A stretch of 64,000 bases of DNA, taken from NCBI RefSeq assembly GCF_030272615.1, contig NC_081406.1, positions 211,706,997 to 211,770,996 on the forward strand, written 5' to 3'. The position numbers were made by a program, and so were the translations under genes. The DNA comes from Cryptomeria japonica (Eukaryota; Streptophyta; Pinopsida; Cupressales; Cupressaceae). The notes under the pieces are model-generated. The model was not told the DNA's origin, searched no databases, and worked only from the letters and a program-made list of their open reading frames with translations. Below are positions 33,301 through 44,182 of this stretch, in pieces. How positions within the stretch are numbered: the first letter of the stretch is position 1; each line of letters begins with the position of its first letter.

Positions 33301-33783
33301 CAAGATCACACCAAGAGATGGGTTAGGAAATCTGAAGAACCAAGTGGAGATGGATCTACACCGATAACTCCACCGGTAGAATAGGGTATTCCTCCACCTG
33401 CAGGAAATTCCGCCAGTAACTGAGGCATAAGCCTTAGGGGTTGGCAAAGTCATTGCTAAATTTTACATATTACCCCAAAAGAGATCTAATGAGATCTAGA
33501 AGAAATCTGGAGAGTTGTGGTCATCATCGATAAAGGTTCACCCGACACATGACTGTGAAACCGACATCCATAGGGTTGTTGGTGAAGAATTTATTACAAA
33601 AAATTAGGGTTTTATTTGCTGATAAAAGGGGTAAGTGAAATCATTTTCACTCACCAAGAATTCAAGAATTCAGAGTGAAGAAAAGGCGAGTTAAGAGCGA
33701 GCAAAAACATTGTGAAAGGATTTTGAGCAGTTATCTGAAGCACTCAATCTTCCACCCGCATTCACTTTCAAGTATTTTTTGAA
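33301..33783 (+). other. NA-2 spacer between the two coding regions
   Basis: No conserved reading frame. It includes a Pro/Thr-rich stretch at 33330-33430 that may be the remnant tail of the first protein. It corresponds in position to 13717-14313 in NA-1. Confidence 0.45.
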
Positions 33784-36762
33784 ATGGTATATGGATCTTG
33801 AGCTCCTACTTTCATTGCAAATCCCACCATTGTCGAAGTCAAGGATAAGTTAAGGCCAATATTCAAGGAGGTACCCGAAATTGCTAAAAAAGGAAGACTC
33901 CGTGGGAGCATTTTCTAGGGTTCCTGATGGCATGATGTATGTTGAAGATGTGAGGGCATACATTCACTACACTCTGGAGGATTTGGGCATAGAGAACATC
34001 AAAAGAATGTATCAATCCATTATACTAGGAGACTCTGGAACCATCAAACCAAAATACAAAGCAATTGAGGATCTAGGGTTAACCTATATTCTATACATAT
34101 TGGAATTCAAAGATGAGGTTATCAAATATGTTCTGAGCAGGGTTCACAATGAATTTATTTGGATAGATAGGCCTTACATGATCATGAAGGAGGCTATTCA
34201 AGTAGTCACCGACTTACCCAAAGTTAGACAAGAACCTGACAAGAAAGTTTCCAACAATGAGGTCAAAAAACTCACTGGTGCAACTTCTGATAGAAGATCA
34301 ATGAGGATAAGCAAAATCACCAACACTGATGTAAAATTTGCAAGCATGATAATAAGTTACAAGGTAACTCAATCAAACTGATTGAATTATGTTGCTAGTT
34401 CATGTATTCATGTTGCATATCATATGTTGAGAAACAATGTAAAGTATAATTTATGTGAATGGATGAGGAGTGAATTGATGTTGAACCTTGGTAAGATCAA
34501 AGGAATCAAGAAAGGCATTTTTAGATATGGAAATTTGATTTCTTGTTTAATGCTTTACTTCTTAAATGAGCTCCCTAGTCTAGGGAAGAAGCATTGGGCT
34601 CATGACATACCAATAGGTATGCAGATCAAGGAAGTAATCACTGGTCTTGGTACCGGTAGAGATGAGAAACTTGGGGTATTTCAAGGCATTCCAAGAAAAC
34701 ATGAGGCAAAGGGAGAGAATATAAAAGAACATTGTGGAGAAGTATTCCATTGATATCTGTTTTATGATAAAAACTGATGAAACTCTTATGGAAGCAGTTG
34801 AACCAAGGACAATATGGGTTATAGAGCTTGGATATGAGGTAGATGATAGCATTTTTTAACTCTATGCAAAAATGTTGTTAGATGCCCCATTAGATGACAA
34901 AATAGAGCATTTTGGTATGGCAGGAGAGAAGGCTCTTGAAGTGAAAACTAGTTTTAATAGGAAGATAAGAGAGAAGAAAATATAAAATATGTTTGCATAT
35001 GTACAAGATGTAATTCATAGGATAGACACTCAACTAGGTTCTGGATCCAAACAAGCAGCTAAACCGGTAGAGGTTGGTACTACAGAAGTGAAGAAGCCAC
35101 AAGTTCACATTTCCCCTATCACTTCTGATTCTGATTCTGAGGATAATGAACCCCTAGCTTTCAGAAGGGTATAAAGGAAGAATGTGGTACAACCACCGGT
35201 AGAGCAAAAGAAGGAATATCCTAGGAGGAGACTTGTTAGAAAGGCAACTAAGCCTATTGCACCTCCACCACCGACAAGGGAGCCTATGCAAAAGAGGAAA
35301 CCAGTCACACCGGCAACCACAAACAAAAAGAAGAAGGGTGATGATACTGAAACCAGGAAGACCATAATGACCTATGCTGAGCTTAATGATAAAATTACAA
35401 AAGATGGAATATTGAAAAATGTATCAAAGTATTATGAATAGAGGATGAGAAAAATGAATTAGAAGAGGCTATTTTATTGTATATAGACATTTATAAGAAA
35501 GCCTTAGTTGAAATTTTGAAGGAGATACCTTTATCCTTGTATAATAAACTTGAGGCTAGAAGACTTGATGTTGTCAAGAGAGATAGGGAGATTTAGGAAG
35601 TAGCACTTTTGGAAATGTGTGGTGTTGTAAAGAATGAAGAAATGAAAAGATCAATAGATGTTGCAAATAGGATAGTTTTTAGTAGTAAACCCCAACAGAT
35701 AAGCCTTATGATGGGGAGAGTAAATGAGGTGATAAATAAGACTAGTAAGGGATGGAACAAATTCTTTCAAAAAAACCTAGATTTTCTCACATCTAAAGAA
35801 GAATTTGCAAGGGCAACAACTTCCACCATTCCTAATAAATCAAAGGGGAAAGGTATTTTGGGCAGTTCAACTCCAATTTTGACACAACTAGCAGAACACT
35901 AATTCACCCCCCCCTCTCAATAACTATAGATATTCAGATACAATCATCAGTAAAGGAGAGTGTACAAACTGTACCAGCACATACCATTTTTTAGCAAGGC
36001 AATGTACAAGACACTGTAAATACTGTGGATAATACTCCACCGACATTAACTAACACTACACCAAGTGGCAAAGCCACCGGTGCAAAAGAGGTTGAGATGG
36101 ACAAGGTAAAAACAATTGAGTCCATACTAGTAGTTAAAACTAATTCCCCAGCAAAGGTTTTGGCAATTGACACTTCTCAAGTTGAGAAGAAATCAGTCTC
36201 TAAGTTGAGTCCAACTGAATTGATGATGACGGCTACTCAGAAATTACTAAAGGAAGGTACTATAGATAAAGGAATAATTGATCAATCGGTCACAGTGTTG
36301 CATAGATTAATACCTGACTATCAGATTGAAGATGGAGCAAGCCCTTCTGGTAAGCTCAAGACTCTAATAGAGTATATCTCTAATAATTTTTGATCTCTGA
36401 GGCAGATTGCAGACCGATAGGCTCTGGAAAAATTCACAGCAGCTAAAATAATAGCTTTTGATCAGATTATAAATATAGAGAAAAATAAAATTGAGGAAAA
36501 ACTTATTCCTATTGAAGTTTGTTTAAAACAACGTACAGATATCTATAGAGTGTGTTGTAACATAGAAATTCTTTTGGCTAATGTAGATAGCAGATTAAAG
36601 GAGTTATATTATAAGATAGCTAAAATTGCTATTTCTTTTGATGGATTGACTGGACTGACCACATTTGTTGATGGACAAATTTTGTCCTTGGAGAACCAAT
36701 TTTTTTCTTTTGAGGAGAGAGATAAATCATGCGAAGAGCAAGAAGTCTATGAGGACTGGTAA
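33784..36762 (+). pseudogene. NA-2 second ORF: large unknown protein
   Basis: Coding pieces from the ATG at 33784 (MVYGS) to a TAA at 36760. A frame change near 33890 leads into the best-conserved block (33881-34381), which shares VEDVR, VLSRVHNEF and KEAIQVV with NA-1. A second shared block (34382-34753) has NLCEWMRSEL and SCLMLYFLNELPSLGK. The middle is a Lys/Pro/Thr-rich, probably disordered segment (34990-35420) with a DSDSEDNEP acidic patch. The C-terminal half (35600-36760) is helical. A short LTR-end-like patch interrupts it at 35890-35920. I do not recognise the family and see no catalytic motif. Its conservation in a second, differently diverged element suggests that it was once useful to the element. 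Confidence 0.72.
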
Positions 36763-37211
36763 GTCCTAGATTAGATGCATTGGGTGTTCATAAGAGAGAG
36801 TGCATGGACATGATAACTAAACCACACTGAAAGATGTCCAAGAGAAGGAAACACTTGCCCACTTACTAAGTAGACTAGCATCCATTTTTTATACTTTCAA
36901 AACTGGTGGGGATACATATCTTAAGTTATTGCAAAAGGCATACCTAGAAATCTTGAAGATGATTAAGCTCTAGTGAAACTAATAGTATTCATTTATTCTA
37001 TTGTTCTGAAATTATTTCAATTCTTTCACTGGTCTTTGGCATTAATGTCAAAGGGGGAGTATAAATATATGTGAAAAATATCAGAGAATACTAGATAAAA
37101 ACACATGGAAGCATATTAGGATATCAGATGGAATGTATTGCTCAGGGGGAGCATATCGATAGGGAATCCATTTTTCACATGAGTGTTGCCATCAATGCTG
37201 AAGGGTGAGAT
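36763..37211 (+). other. NA-2 3' non-coding region with polypurine tracts
   Basis: Gene-free. Three G-rich purine runs occur: CAAAGGGGGAG (37049), CAGGGGGAGCA (37142) and GAAGGGTGAGA (37200), the last directly before the 3' LTR. The phrase GGCATTAATGTCAAAGGGGG is close to the 3' regions of Copia-1 and Copia-5, linking NA-2 to Copia cis signals. Confidence 0.6.
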
Positions 37212-38099
37212 TGTTGGCAATTAACACTCATTGGATTCATTTTTTTGTCATTGATGGCAACAAGATTGGATGGAAATCATATACTGGCACTAGGAGGAAT
37301 ATACCAACTTTGGAGAATTCAGGGCTACATCGACACCGACACTAACATCAATACTTCATTGGAAGCCGACATCAAGGAGGATTTATTTAATAAATCATTT
37401 TGTAATTATTGTCAAGGCCGACATTGAATATCTTTTGTAAATGTATTGTAAGCTGACATAAGGCATATTATTTGTAATGGGTATATAGGTCAGTCTGCTA
37501 GGTTTTTTTGAGTGATATAGAATATGTGGATATAGGAGAATATAGAAAAACTATATAATGTGAAATATATGTATGAAGATTATTTTGTACGTGAATGTTA
37601 TATCATGCAATGATCTGTAGATAGCTTGGAAAGCATTCTTGGAGGAGAAGAGATATCAGTAGTAGTTCAGGGTTTATGAACTGGTATAGAGCAGAGCTAG
37701 AACTAGAATTCTATTTGGCATAGCAGATACATTCTTGAGTTCATTTTTCAGTAATTTACTTTAGCAAAAATCTTGTAGTTAGTGAGGCTCTTTAGTGATG
37801 AGCAGTATGCTCTAGGCAGTGTGCCTCCCTACAAGTGTAGGTCCCTATTATATGTAATATCTTTTCATATGGCCAGTGAACTGATACTATGGGTTACAAA
37901 TCCCATCATGGTTTTTCCTCTTTGAGGTTTTCCATGTATAAATTTTGTGTGTTATGGTGTTCATTTATGGGGTGGTTTATTTGCTTCTTTTTATATGTTT
38001 ACCGGTTTATATGTGTATGGTATAAAAGGATAAAAACTATTCATACCGACAGAACACTGATTCACCCCCCCCACCTCTTAGTGTTCTTGGATCCCAATA
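37212..38099 (+). repeat. NA-2 3' LTR
   Basis: Starts TGTTGGCAATTAACAC; the end is taken at ATCCCAATA, matching ATCACAACA of the 5' copy. The LTRs differ by scattered substitutions and small indels. Just outside, GTGTTCTTGGATCC is repeated (38081 and 38119), suggesting a small duplication at the exit junction. Confidence 0.87.
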
Positions 38100-38121
38100 G
38101 TATATCAAGATAAACTTAGTG

Positions 38122-38721
38122 TTCTTGGATCCACATATCAAGCTAATCCTAAGGAATCTCATGATCAAGCATTGAAAAGGATATAGATATTTAAAAGGGA
38201 ACCCGAATTATGGTTTGTGGTATATGAAGGATGATGATTTCACTTCGAAATAATATATAGATCCTAATTGGGTCAGATGTGTAGATGAAAGAAGTACAAG
38301 TGGTGGTACATTTTTCTTGGGAGACATATCGGTTTCTTGGTTGAGTAAGAAACAAGATTCAGTGTCATTATCTACTGCTAAGGAAAACTACATTATAGAA
38401 ACATCTTCTTGTACTCAAGTCATATGGATTAAGTAAACCCTCAGAGATATCAAAGTGAAGTATAATGAGATAATTACTATTATGTGCGATAATACAAGTT
38501 TGATTAACATGTTAAAGAATCTAGTGATGCATTCAAGGAATAAACACATTTGAATCTGGCATCTCTTCTTAAGATAAAAGGTTTTAGAGAAGGAAGTTAG
38601 ATTGGAGTATGTGCCTACTAAGGAACATATTGCAGATATATATACTAAGGATTTGACCAAGCATAATTTTGAGTATCTCCAATAGAAATTAAGGGTTATT
38701 TCCCCTCCTTATATGAACTAG
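38122..38721 (+). pseudogene. Copia-5 RNase H fragment, right of NA-2
   Basis: Continues Copia-5 after NA-2: YQANPKESHDQALKRI, a YLKGNPNYGLWY block, the RNase H signature DERSTSGGTFFLGD (about 38283-38330), SWLSKKQDSVSLSTA, CDNTSLINMLKN (about 38486) and EYVPTKEHIADIYTKDL to the TAG at 38719. Several stops and frame changes occur. Compared with other copies, about 20-25 residues between YFVG and YQANP (the usual TRPDI region) are absent at the NA-2 junction. Confidence 0.88.
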
Positions 38722-39069
38722 ATTCATTCAAGTGGTGTATTTGTCTAGGGGGAGATTTAAAGTTCATCTTTTGTCTCTTGGATTGTTGCAGTTGCTTCTC
38801 TCAAGGGGAGTAGTGTAGTGTGGGTATTTTCCTAGCTATAGGAAAGTGGTTGTAGATGGAGTGTTGTAGTGATCAAAGTTGTTACCATAAGAGAGAGAGT
38901 TAAGATAAAAGGGAGAGAGTTTGGTAAATTATTTTTTTGTAGTAGTGTGACCTTTTTCATTTATGTCAAAGAGGGGGAGAGTTCAGTAGAGGAAAGTGGT
39001 GTTTGTTGTTGGTGGTAGAATTTTCACCATCAATTACATGGAAGAATGGTGGAAACTTGAGTTAAGTTG
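38722..39069 (+). other. Copia-5 3' non-coding region
   Basis: No gene. G-rich purine runs CTAGGGGGAGA (38747), CAAGGGGAGTAG (38802) and CAAAGAGGGGGAGAG (38967-38981) precede the LTR. Confidence 0.55.
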
Positions 39070-40915
39070 TGTTGGAATTGATGTCAACCTATTTGGTGTT
39101 ATCATTGATATCACTGTGCATGCTACAGATATTGCATAGATGTTGTGTGGTCTGGCGGTGATATTGAGTAAGTATGAGGTATTTTGGTAGGCTAGTGTAG
39201 TGGAAGTTTCTATATGTAAGAAACAATATTTATATGCAAGAAAGATTATTTAGTATCCCAGTGCAAGAATGTTTTGCATTCCTTTGGTTTGTGAAGACTA
39301 TGTCTTGTAGTTCTAGACATAATATTTATGATTTGTGTATATTGCACTATGAAGTTTTTTAGGTCCTCTATTGCTCAGATGGTAGAGTTGGTTTTTTCTG
39401 TTTTTTACAGCAATGTTGTCTGTTAGAACTAGTTTGAAGAATTTTTGGTGGTTCTCAAATATGTGGATTTAAGTGTTGCATCTTGGATGAAATATTCATT
39501 TGGTTTGTGTAGTGTTCTAGTTTAGTTATCTTGTGCTAGTTTGATTAGGAAGTAAAGTTATGTTGTTTTGTGTCTGGCATGCTTAGTTGTGCTAGCTTTT
39601 GGCCAACCTAGTTGGTTTATATAATTTGGATCATGCTCTTTTGGTCTGGATATGTATTGGATGTTGATTTTTGATGTTGATATGAGCCTTACCATGGCAT
39701 GTGTAGATCCACATTGTGTATTTTGCATTGGAGGATATTTTGGGCCAGCTAATTAGCATGCTTTACTGATTATTTACATGTTTTGTTTGATGCCAACTTT
39801 GGATGATGTGTTAGTGCGTGTGGTTCATTGGAATGCTTTTAGAAGAATGTTTCATCACATTTTTTGGTCCCCTTTATCTCTTGGAGTAGACCACATTTTG
39901 TTTTATTGGTCCGAATAAACTAATTTATGCATCAGGGCTTCACTAGCTAGGCAATATTATATCACATGCATTAATATTGGGGGTTTTAATATCCTGAAAA
40001 ATCTAAAACAATATATTGCCTATTTGGTGAAAATAGGGGGGTTTTTTATTTGGGCTATGGGAAAATACAATATCTAGTAAAAATAGGGGGTTTTTTAATT
40101 TGGGTTGTGTATTGGGAGGGGGTGACAAAAAACGAGTTTAGTGTAATATTTTTTTTTAAATAGGGGGATTCTTTAGTATTCCAAGAAAGCATGTTCTATA
40201 CTTAAGTTCACGAAGTGAAGCCCCCGACTGTATATTTTTTTTATGGCCAACAAAGTTGAGGGTTTTAATGCATGATCTTGTATATATATCTAGATGTGTG
40301 ATTTTATGAGTTGAGCTATATAATGTGTGTGAATTTATGTCAAGTAGATGTGAATAATGTGCAAGCAAATTTAATGTAGAAGAACTATGAAAGTCAATTT
40401 GGAAAGAGCTTTGATGATGATATCTTCAATGTGATAGTGTTTTAGGACAATGATTAATATCTGATGTGTTTTCCATGATACTAGTTGCTTGAAACAATGG
40501 TTCAAGAAAAAATTCATGATTAGGAGATCTTCTTCGGTTCATTCCATCTATTCCTTGTACATGTTGTAAGACAATGTGTTCCTTTTGGAAGCTTGTGCAA
40601 TCCTTTGTATCTTTCCCTAAGGTTGTGCACCTTAGTCTTGCAAGTCCAATCATGTGCATTGAGCTCCTTATCCTTGAGCCTAAAACATTGTAATAAATTA
40701 TTCATATTGTGAGTGTGATTCTCACTATGGTTTTTCTTTATTTAGGGTTTTCCTCATAAATTTGGTGTTCATGTGTTTAAGTGTGATTTGTGCTTTCATG
40801 TTTCATAATTGCAATGATAAGTTAATTGAGGTTTGGAATTTTAAATATCAAAAATAGATTTTTTGAAGGTTCAGTTTGATTCATTCCCCCTAGTCTTGTG
40901 GTGTGTTCAATGCAA
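39070..40915 (+). repeat. Copia-5 3' LTR (approximate)
   Basis: Starts TGTTGGAATTGATGTC. No reading frame of note. Around 40010-40180 there are three spaced copies of an AAAATAGGGGG unit followed by a T-run. It ends near GATTCATTCCCCCTAGTC (40879-40896), a weakened form of the U5-end motif of the other Copia LTRs. Confidence 0.5.
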
Positions 40916-41019
40916 TGAACTATAATCAACATTTAGATGATGCATGTCTCCGTAGTTCAACAATATTTATTCACTATATCTAGATCTATTGCATCTTGAC
41001 CTGAAGAAGTGATCTTCAA

Positions 41020-41345
41020 TGTTTGTAATTCCATTGTATCTTTCCCTAAGGTTGTGTGCCTTAGTCTTGGAAGTCAAAATCAGGAGCAGTGAGGTTCCTT
41101 GTCCCTGAGACTAAAACTTTGTGACCTAATTTCATATAGTGGGATAATCCTTTCCATGGTTTTTCCCTTTTTGGATTTTCCATGTAAAATCTTGTTTCTC
41201 ATGTGTGATTTCTCTTTTGTTTTTTAGTACTTTACTTCTGCACATATGGTAATTGGAATAAATGGTAACTAAATGGTTAAATTGGTTAAGTATTAATATA
41301 TGTCGATTCACACACCACCCTCTCAACATTCATAAGTGTTCAACA
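41020..41345 (+). repeat. Second copy of an LTR R-U5 segment
   Basis: Repeats the layout of 40590-40915: TGTATCTTTCCCTAAGGTTGTG, CCTTAGTCTTG, then GGTTTTTC and TTTTCC and the terminal GATTCACACACCACCCTCTC (41304-41323). It is a diverged direct duplicate about 430 bp downstream of the first copy. Confidence 0.6.
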
Positions 41346-41483
41346 TTTCTATTTATAAAATACTCAACAATTATCCATTTCAATATCCTCTTGGTGTATA
41401 TTTGAAGAATTCCCTAAGGATATAAAAAAATTCTCCCCTCCTCATCGATCTTTGGTTACTTAATTTGGTCTACAATAGTTTTT

Positions 41484-42739
41484 TCAATAACCTTCTTGAA
41501 ACATGAAACATGGAAAATTAGATAATTTTTTGTTAATAAAAGTTAACTCCAATTTAAATGTTACATTGCCAATCTTTTGCAACACCTTGTAAGGACCATA
41601 GTACTTGAGTGGAATCTTTTTATCTTTATATTTTTTCTTTAGAGATACTTCATAGATTACTATAATTGCAAAAAGACCCAATCTACCACTTCAAATTTTC
41701 CTTTCACTATGTTGTTGATTATCTTGTTGCTTCATTATATTTTATGTCATTTCTAGGTTCTCTTAAAGACTAGCAAGTACCTCTTATTGATGTTGAATGT
41801 GTTCTTCAACTATTCAAATACTTGGTTGTTCTCTTAATGAAGAAGTCATTGATGGTGGTTAGTACCCATGTAGTGCCAAAATAGGATGTATGAAAGTGTT
41901 ATACCACAATCTACTAGTAGAAACTATTACACTAAGCTCTCTTATTAATCTAAATAAAAACATTAGAGACACAATTTTTTTTTTTTAATCACCTCTATCT
42001 ATCTATTTATTATATTGGGGATGATACATTGAGCTATGAGCTAAATGATTACTCATATAGGAAAACAAGTTAGCACAAAAAATAGTTGTAAATATAGGAT
42101 CATGATCACTTACTATTAACTTTTGGAGTCTCATGTAATTTTTGAATAGTATTCATAAAGGTTTTTGCTATAGTTCGTGTTACTAAAGGGTGTTCTAAAG
42201 CACAAAAGTGTGCATATTTGGTGAGATGATCAACAACAACCATGATGACATTTTTTCCTTTAAATATAGGAAAACCTACAATGAAATTCATAGATACCTC
42301 ATCTCTCTACTAACTTGAGATAGATAAGGGTTGTATAATTTATCGACATAACATGCATTTTGTATGAATTTTTGAGCATCCCTTTTTAGCCCCTCCTAAA
42401 AGAAATCTTACTCAATTTTATGATAATCTTTCAAGAATATAGAGTGCCCACCTATTAGAAAAGCATGTATCTCTTTCAACACCTTAAAACAATTGAGTTA
42501 TTTAGAAATTTCTTGTAGATCTAGTGGCGCATAATCCTCTAATTGATATATACTTCTAGAATGAAAATAATTGGGCCACAAACCTATCTATTTCCTTAAG
42601 AAAATTTTGCATTTGGTGAGAGCTTATCATCTATGATGAATTTTCACACAACCATCTTAGTTCAATTGTCCTTCCCTCTAAGTGAAAGTGAATAGTTCCT
42701 AGAATTTCATATCAATTGTTCCCAAGGAAATAAGCCATT
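41484..42739 (-). pseudogene. Chromovirus-like Gypsy integrase remnant
   Basis: Minus strand. Near 42440-42360 there is a zinc-binding (HHCC-type) remnant with GHSIFLKDYHKIE. The integrase core follows at 42106-42291 (FIVGFPIFKGKNVIMVVVDHLTKYAHF), and a C-terminal segment at 41484-41681 (PLKYYGPYKVLQKIGNVTFKLEL), typical of the region ahead of the chromodomain. The core after TPKVNSK is missing or scrambled and many stops are present. No gag, protease or RT of this copy is visible. It is the host of the Copia-2 insertion, whose target duplication lies at 42740-42744. Confidence 0.8.
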
Positions 42740-42744
42740 ATACA
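42740..42744. repeat. Target-site duplication ATACA (left, Copia-2)
   Basis: ATACA precedes the left LTR of Copia-2 and recurs right after its right LTR (49409-49413). Confidence 0.85.
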
Positions 42745-43809
42745 TGTTAGGACTCGGAGGCAATTGAGAGGGGGGGGGGGTGTGAATCAGTTGTCTATTA
42801 ATTTCAACCAAATATAACTTAATCAAACTTGATGCATAATACTGGTAAACCAAACTTAATGTCGGTTGACAGTTTAACAATTAATGACAATACCGGTGAA
42901 GCTTAATGTATGGAACAGAAAGATAAATAACATCCACAACACATAACATAGATATTTGTATGTGGAAACCCTGTAAGGGGAAAAACCATGGTGGGAAACC
43001 TTACCCACAATCAGATGATAATACTGTAGATAGTATGCATGTACAAATGGGGTCTGCACATGCAAAAAGGCCAACTGCCTAGAGCTCACTACTCAATCAC
43101 AAAATGAAAGTCACACTGACTACAATCAGATGGTTAAATCCAATGATAATGTACTGCTCAAAATATCATCTTCATTTGCTGGATTCAGTACCAGTTAAGC
43201 TTTATTTTTCTTCTTCATACCTTCCTTGAATTCAAATGATGTCTATGTGAGTAGCTCTGCTTATATTCACATATACCTTATTACATTCCTCTTCCACTAC
43301 CATGTTAATCTCACAAATGAGATCTTAAATATATACCAGAACCTAAGACCAAATGTGTAGGTCAGCTCACTAAGAATATTACAATTAAATAAATTATAAA
43401 TGAATCAATATGTGATGCATCATGTCGGATTAATGCATTTACAATAATAACCAATCAATAAATCATCTCCATAACATGTCACGCTGATCCAGAATAGATA
43501 ACGCATGCCAGTCCATAACCTATACCAATTTGCCAGCAACAACAAATATGCAAACTTGATTAGACCAATAACCAAATCACCAAAACCAAGTGTCCTAACC
43601 ATGTCTTCGACATAACCAAGTGATTTCTAGATGATAACAAGTCATCTTCTATGTCGGTGAAGAATATAACCTATCGATGAACCAAATACCGGTGACTATG
43701 CATAAGTCACTTAACTTGCCAGTGGACATAACCAAAGATCTCCAGAAGGATAGGTGTTGACAAGTGTTGCCATCAATGACAAAACCAATGAAACACATCC
43801 ATAATACCA
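42745..43809 (-). repeat. Copia-2 3' LTR
   Basis: Plus-strand ends TGTTAGGACTC and ATACCAACA. It holds a run of 12 G (42769-42780) before TGTGAATCAG. Matches 48354-49408 closely. Confidence 0.92.
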
Positions 43810-43822
43810 ACAATCTTCCCCT
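43810..43822 (-). other. Copia-2 polypurine tract
   Basis: On the minus strand CAAAGGGGAAGAT directly before the 3' LTR. Confidence 0.75.
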
Positions 43823-44182
43823 TTGGCATTGATGGCAACACAAGATGGAAAAAACATCTAAGTGCCAAAGCAGAAATGCCAAAAACCAAAACCCAACAAT
43901 CTCCCAAAGAGATCAATTACCAAAAATCAAAATACATAATATCCCTCCCCCAATGAATAATCTCTCCCCAAAGTATAGTGTGTTTTTCCATAGATATCTC
44001 TCCCCCTTTGAAATCAAATGCCAAAGCAATACAAAAATGAGATATAGCCAGTTCATAGAACTAATTATAAATACCAATTGTTATAACCAACTACTCCCCC
44101 TGAGAAGTAGCTCTCCTTCATCAAAGCTGAAAAAAGGTTTCTTTGTTTAATTCCTATTGGTTTGATGCCATTCTCCAACTGT

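Larger units (their letters stand above)
31317..38099 (+). mobile_element. NA-2: LTR element without pol, plus strand
   Basis: Direct LTRs (31317-32210 and 37212-38099), a Met-tRNA-type primer site (32213-32222), a polypurine tract (37199-37210) and two coding regions in the same order as NA-1: a coiled-coil/CCHC protein (32285-33300) and a large unknown protein (33784-36762). No protease, integrase or RT is visible internally. It split the RT/RNase H region of Copia-5. About 20-25 codons of the target are missing at the junction and no clean target duplication is seen, so there has been loss at the insertion site. Confidence 0.83.

Noticed and set aside
31312-38104. Target-site duplication for NA-2
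   Set aside because: TATTT on the left and GTATA on the right do not match, and target codons are missing, so no duplication is claimed.
42769-42780. Poly-G run as a sequencing artefact
   Set aside because: Equivalent G or C runs occur at the same LTR position in many elements, so the tract itself is real, although its exact length may be unreliable.
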